DNA of 64,000 bases. Origin: Tubiluchus corallicola (Eukaryota > Priapulida > Priapulimorpha > Priapulimorphida > Tubiluchidae). Position numbers and translations under genes: made by a program. Numbering within the stretch: the stretch's first letter is position 1; the number at the start of each line of letters is the position of its first letter. This document shows positions 59,993 through 64,000 of the stretch, one piece after another. The stretch spans positions 290,426-354,425 of the forward strand of contig JAQGDQ010000171.1 of assembly GCA_030141605.1 (NCBI GenBank), written 5' to 3'. The notes beneath the pieces were generated by a model. The model made no database searches. It was not told the origin of the DNA and was given only the letters and a program-made list of their open reading frames with translations.

Positions 59993-62918
59993 CATATATT
60001 ACCATTACAGTTATATTATTATTATCATTATTGATAACATTTCATTAGTAGCGTACAAATTACGTGCAAGGCCTACACACAAAAGTAACACTGAAGCGTC
60101 AATATATAAGTTGAACAATTACAGAAAATATTACAAGTACAAATCGATTCGAGCCTTTCTTTATACAAGCACTGTCTAAACCGTTACTTTTTGTATACTT
60201 CCTACACTTGTAATACTTTCTGTACATGTTGTTGTACAACGTTCAAAAGGAACTTTTCTCTAAAAGGCAGTAAGAGCAGATGTAAGTATTATAAAGCATG
60301 AAAGAAAATGTGACCGTGTGGAAGAAAAAGTGAATTAAACTCAAATAACATCAACACCACACACAAACAAAAAAGAAAAAAGACAAACAACTGTAATTCA
60401 TACAATCTTGCAGTTTGTAGGTGCAATCTTGAAGTTGGTTTTTATAGTTTTTAACAACGAAATAAACGTTATCTTTTATAATAGAAAAACATGTAACTGT
60501 AACTTTCGCTCGGCAGAGGGCGCACACAGTCAACTACGCTCTAATTTATTCACCTTTGCATATAAATCTTTAAAAGCGGCTCTCGTTGCTCATGATCGCT
60601 TTCCTGGCACATTTTTTCGTCTTTCTATTTTGTAAGCCTCTAATCATCTAATTTGGTTATATGGATGAATGGTTAGCTCTCCAAATGAATGCAAAATGTT
60701 TTTTGACACTGCGAATAAAATATCCCTCACCGGGGAAAGAGTGGGTAATATGGCTACCTGTTTTTTTACTGGACGTAAGCGCAAAAAACTTGAGAACAAA
60801 GCTAGTTAGTAAAACTTTCTAGTATCAAAGAAATTGTTTGATCCTTTCATTCATCTGATCAAATTAGTGAACGGCTTACGTACTACTACTGACCTCGGTG
60901 TTTGGAAATACGAAACCATTCAAGCATAACATAAACATCGCGTATGATAAACTCCCCACAGGCTGTCTGCTAGCGCCGAAGTGCCGTTTCATCTGTGAAG
61001 TTCGGCAGATGCCGGCTTGCGCTGATTCCGAAAAGATGCGAGTTACTCGCGCGTTTTGGCTGGTTTTAGTCACTGTTTTGAGTGACATCACTGACATGTG
61101 TTTAGATGGATTTGTATTTTGAGAAAAGTTTATGCTTCGGAGTTTAGACATTTGACGCTGTGATTAACGTTCGTCGAAGTTTATTGGAGATAAATTGGAA
61201 TTCGACATTGGTCGGCAGAATACAAAGAACGTGACTGTAATACGCATTTAAAGCTAATGAAATCTAATCTCCAAAACGGATCAAGCATTTCCGCAACTTA
61301 TGTGACTGCTGTGTGGGTTTATTTGCAAATGACAGGATCATAAGCGTTACAGTAACTCTACATCACCTGTCGGTGGACAGCAGGATCTACCCGAAAAGAA
61401 TAGTAAGCATTGTCTTGAAATATGACTTGTGTACGTTTGAGTGGGTAGATAATTGCATTAATTTAGCCAGTCTTCACCATTATTTTGTTCCGTAATTCTT
61501 TTTCAGTAACGGTAACAAGCAAAATGTAATGTCTGGCACATGTATTTCTTATCAATGAAATGCGGTTCATGGAGCCGTCCTTGTGTTTTTTTAGATCAAC
61601 ATTGTAGAGTATTTCAGAGAAATTCTTTGAATTCTACATATTTTCTTAATTTAAAGCGAAATGTGCACGCTGAATTATTTAGATCAGTGCTTCCCGCACA
61701 ACTGGACCCAATGTTTTTCAGCTTGAAAGGTAAACCAATTGTCTCGTTTCCAGCTTACTATAAGACTATCGATTTTCTAAAATAGTATGTTACGTGCTGC
61801 ACGTATTTTTGAGAACCTCCTATGTTTTCCCTACTAAGTCTGCCAAACGCATTTGGTGCATATTAGTAACGTAGATAAGGTTCGTGGGATGTATATGGTA
61901 TTTATGGTGTTAAAATGACATTTTATGATCCTGACGTGAACCTAATAGTAGGCCCTTGCACTGGTATTGGTTTATCAAGCAATTCTTCTTTCTGTGGTTC
62001 AGTCTACATCATATCTGGCATTCATTTTGCTTGCATGCCAGATAATATTAATGAAAACTCAAAATCCTTTGTTATGAAAGCGACAGCGATAATCGCAAAC
62101 CTCACTGCGGTTGCGTCGTTGCGTAGTTTTTGCTGCGTGCGCTGCGAAAGCCGAATTGAATGCATAGCAGCCAGTAATTACTACGCTTAGGCCATTTTTG
62201 GTAACCAATCATCTCTCATTCTGACCATTTTGTTTGTCACTGAAATTAACAATACAAACATTCCCCTAACTTCTTTACTTTTAACATTCTTTGTAACATT
62301 TTATTCGCAAAGGTGGAAAAATTATGGATCGGTTAAAACTGCATTGAATAAATTCTAACTAAAGTAGCTTAGAAATTCACATTGTTTCAGCACAAGTAAC
62401 TTAAACTGCACGTAGTATTACTCCGGAAAATATTCTAGAGTTTCTCACTCCTTTTTCTTTCATTTTTTGTCTGCTGGTTATGTCCTTCGTAAAATTCGTG
62501 TATGGAATAACACAAAACCATTAGGCAACAAAAGGAGAATTTATGTGACTTGTCAGATACTGGCGAAAATTAATCTTAACAGACTTATTGTGTGAATTGT
62601 GAAAAATGTGTTTGAGTCAGTGCAGGACGCGCCAATGAGCATCAATAGCTATAAATTTGAGTTACATCTTGACTGTAACGTCCGCTATAAATTTGAATTC
62701 GCCAAATGAAATCACTGTTGCATTCATTCAATGTCGTTTGTGGTGAATGTGGCAAACAGTAAAAGTGTTGCTCTATACATTAATAGGAACCGACGCTTTC
62801 TTACTAACCGAAGGGTGTTTTAGTTTTACAATTCCTGTCTTAATTTTCGCAGCTTCTCACTACAAATTTATGCGCTTTGAGTTCAGATTTGTAAATTTAG
62901 AAAAAAAGTTATTCAAAC

Positions 62919-63080
62919 GAATGTCTCTCCTTTTGCAAGTTTCTACATTTGAAAATCATACCATTCGGTGCTCTAAGTACTAGAATGTAAAAGCAAACTT
63001 GAATGTTTCTCCTTTTGCAAGTTTCTACATTTGAAAGCCATACCATTCGGTGTTCTAAGTACTAGAATGTAAAAGGAAAC
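62919..63080. repeat. 82-bp tandem duplication
   Basis: Two copies starting near 62921 and 63003, sharing CTCCTTTTGCAAGTTTCTAC and GTTCTAAGTACTAGAATGT or its one-base variant. Confidence 0.88.
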
Positions 63081-63859
63081 TTGCCCAGCTCTTCAATGTT
63101 TTCACAACTAATCCCATCTGGTCTACTGGAATTTTTACTACTGGAGACTAAAGAGCGTTAGATTTCTAGTGACTACATGGTTATAATAACTAAAGATTTG
63201 AGTTCGTTTTAGTCGTGATTGTTAGTTCAAGACAGGTGTCGAACTTGGAGAGTATTACTGCTTATCGGTGTATTTGTCTATACTCCAGAGAACAGGTTTG
63301 CACATTGACGACAGACTTGATCGCGACTCAAGTGCCCTGTCTCTGGTGCCAGTGGTCTTGGACTTGAAAAGCAGCGGTGAATAGGTCCTACTGTCAATAT
63401 CTAGTGTGAATAGTTGTCATACAGTATGCTGCATGCCATAGATAACAAGTGTTTGTTTTCACCCCCTCTCCTACTGACAGATGGAGTTTTGACCACATTG
63501 CCAAACAAATAAAGTAAAAGGTAAACGGCTTTTCAGGCATCGAGGTTACGCCATCTACCGATAGAAGACTGACGCTAAGTTGGTTTTATGACATGTCCAG
63601 CCTAATCCTATTTTGCAAGTTTTTGTTTTGTGCCAGTTTGTATTGAGTTTAAATGTCATAAAAGTTTCCTTGTACAAATATCAGGGACCAATGTCGTAAG
63701 TGAATGAGTAACTTTTGCATTGCACCATATCGAAATTTCCGAAAACAAAACAGACTTTGGGCTACCTTCGGGGAAGATCATGTTTTTGCATAAAAGTGAG
63801 TAATCGTGCGTTATTCTAAACTGTAAAAACCTCTGTATGCAGTACCAGTACTGTTCAGT

Positions 63860-64000
63860 AAAAGGATGCAGCTGCAGATTGGATTGTGACAACTTTATTA
63901 ATAAACGTAATACGTTCTGCTTGTGTAAACGACCACACAAGAAGAGTGTATTACGTTTGTTAATAAAGTTTTCATAATCCAGTCTGCAGCTGTATCTTTT
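63860..64000. repeat. Long hairpin, arms about 66 bp, cut by the window end
   Basis: Left arm 63860-63926 and right arm 63935-64000 are inverse copies with a few mismatches around an eight-base loop AAACGACC. Key pieces: GCAGCTGCAG, AACTTTATTAATAAACGTAA and GCTTGTGT with their inverses. The outer end may lie beyond the window. Likely a foldback MITE. Confidence 0.88.

Larger units (their letters stand above)
59694..63859. other. Intergenic spacer, no gene recognised
   Basis: Short frames at 60898-61122, 61540-61785 and 61915-62190 have no recognisable domains or convincing splice partners. Contains a minus-strand tRNA-like relic and a tandem duplication, listed separately. Confidence 0.4.

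Noticed and set aside
1-64000. CRISPR arrays, bacterial operons, phage or integrated viral genes
   Set aside because: Tandem arrays here lack unique spacers of constant length, genes are spliced, and no viral protein motif was recognised.

Overview
The window looks like nuclear DNA of an invertebrate animal, probably marine. It is AT-rich. Genes have GT-AG introns of a few hundred bases to several kilobases, spacers are full of microsatellites, and there are many short non-autonomous DNA transposons. The protein set (DEG/ENaC channel, tubulin polyglutamylase, six-domain gelsolin, tyrosine-kinase-like membrane protein) is metazoan and not fungal, plant or bacterial. I cannot name the phylum from the sequence alone.

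Layout. 1-4.9 kb: no gene recognised; GAY/GRY trinucleotide arrays, a 650-bp pentanucleotide array and minisatellites. 5.2-7.3 kb (minus): a two-exon DEG/ENaC sodium channel gene with a one-base frameshift in its first exon and a stop codon lying in a 45-bp minisatellite. 10.6-12.2 kb (minus): an intronless 556-codon gene that joins a four-pass, MS4A/CD20-like membrane region to a tyrosine-kinase-like domain lacking both metal-binding residues (KFG for DFG, RDLAARS for RDLAARN). 17.7-26.8 kb (plus): thirteen exons of a TTLL4-like tubulin polyglutamylase whose 5' end I could not find. 29.1-58.9 kb (plus): a six-domain gelsolin in about 23 coding exons, including an optional 24-nt microexon, with a single-codon alternative at the C-terminus. 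59.7-64 kb: no gene recognised; a tRNA-derived repeat and a long hairpin cut by the window end.

Interspersed elements are the second theme. At least four hAT-like elements carry perfect or one-mismatch 8-bp target duplications (14706-15200, 32772-33098, 45138-45743, 50308-50743 and 56710-57144, the first and third being one family). Three pogo/Tigger-like elements are flanked by TA, one keeping a transposase tail. There is also a LINE reverse-transcriptase relic split by a 41-bp tandem array, and a 0.6-kb repeat family with one copy in each of the two long genes. Most of these lie in introns and none interrupts an exon.

The genes are independent, as expected in an animal genome. Gelsolin and TTLL act on actin and microtubules; the channel and the kinase-like protein act at the membrane. 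The most novel item is the four-pass membrane protein with a predicted catalytically dead tyrosine-kinase domain.
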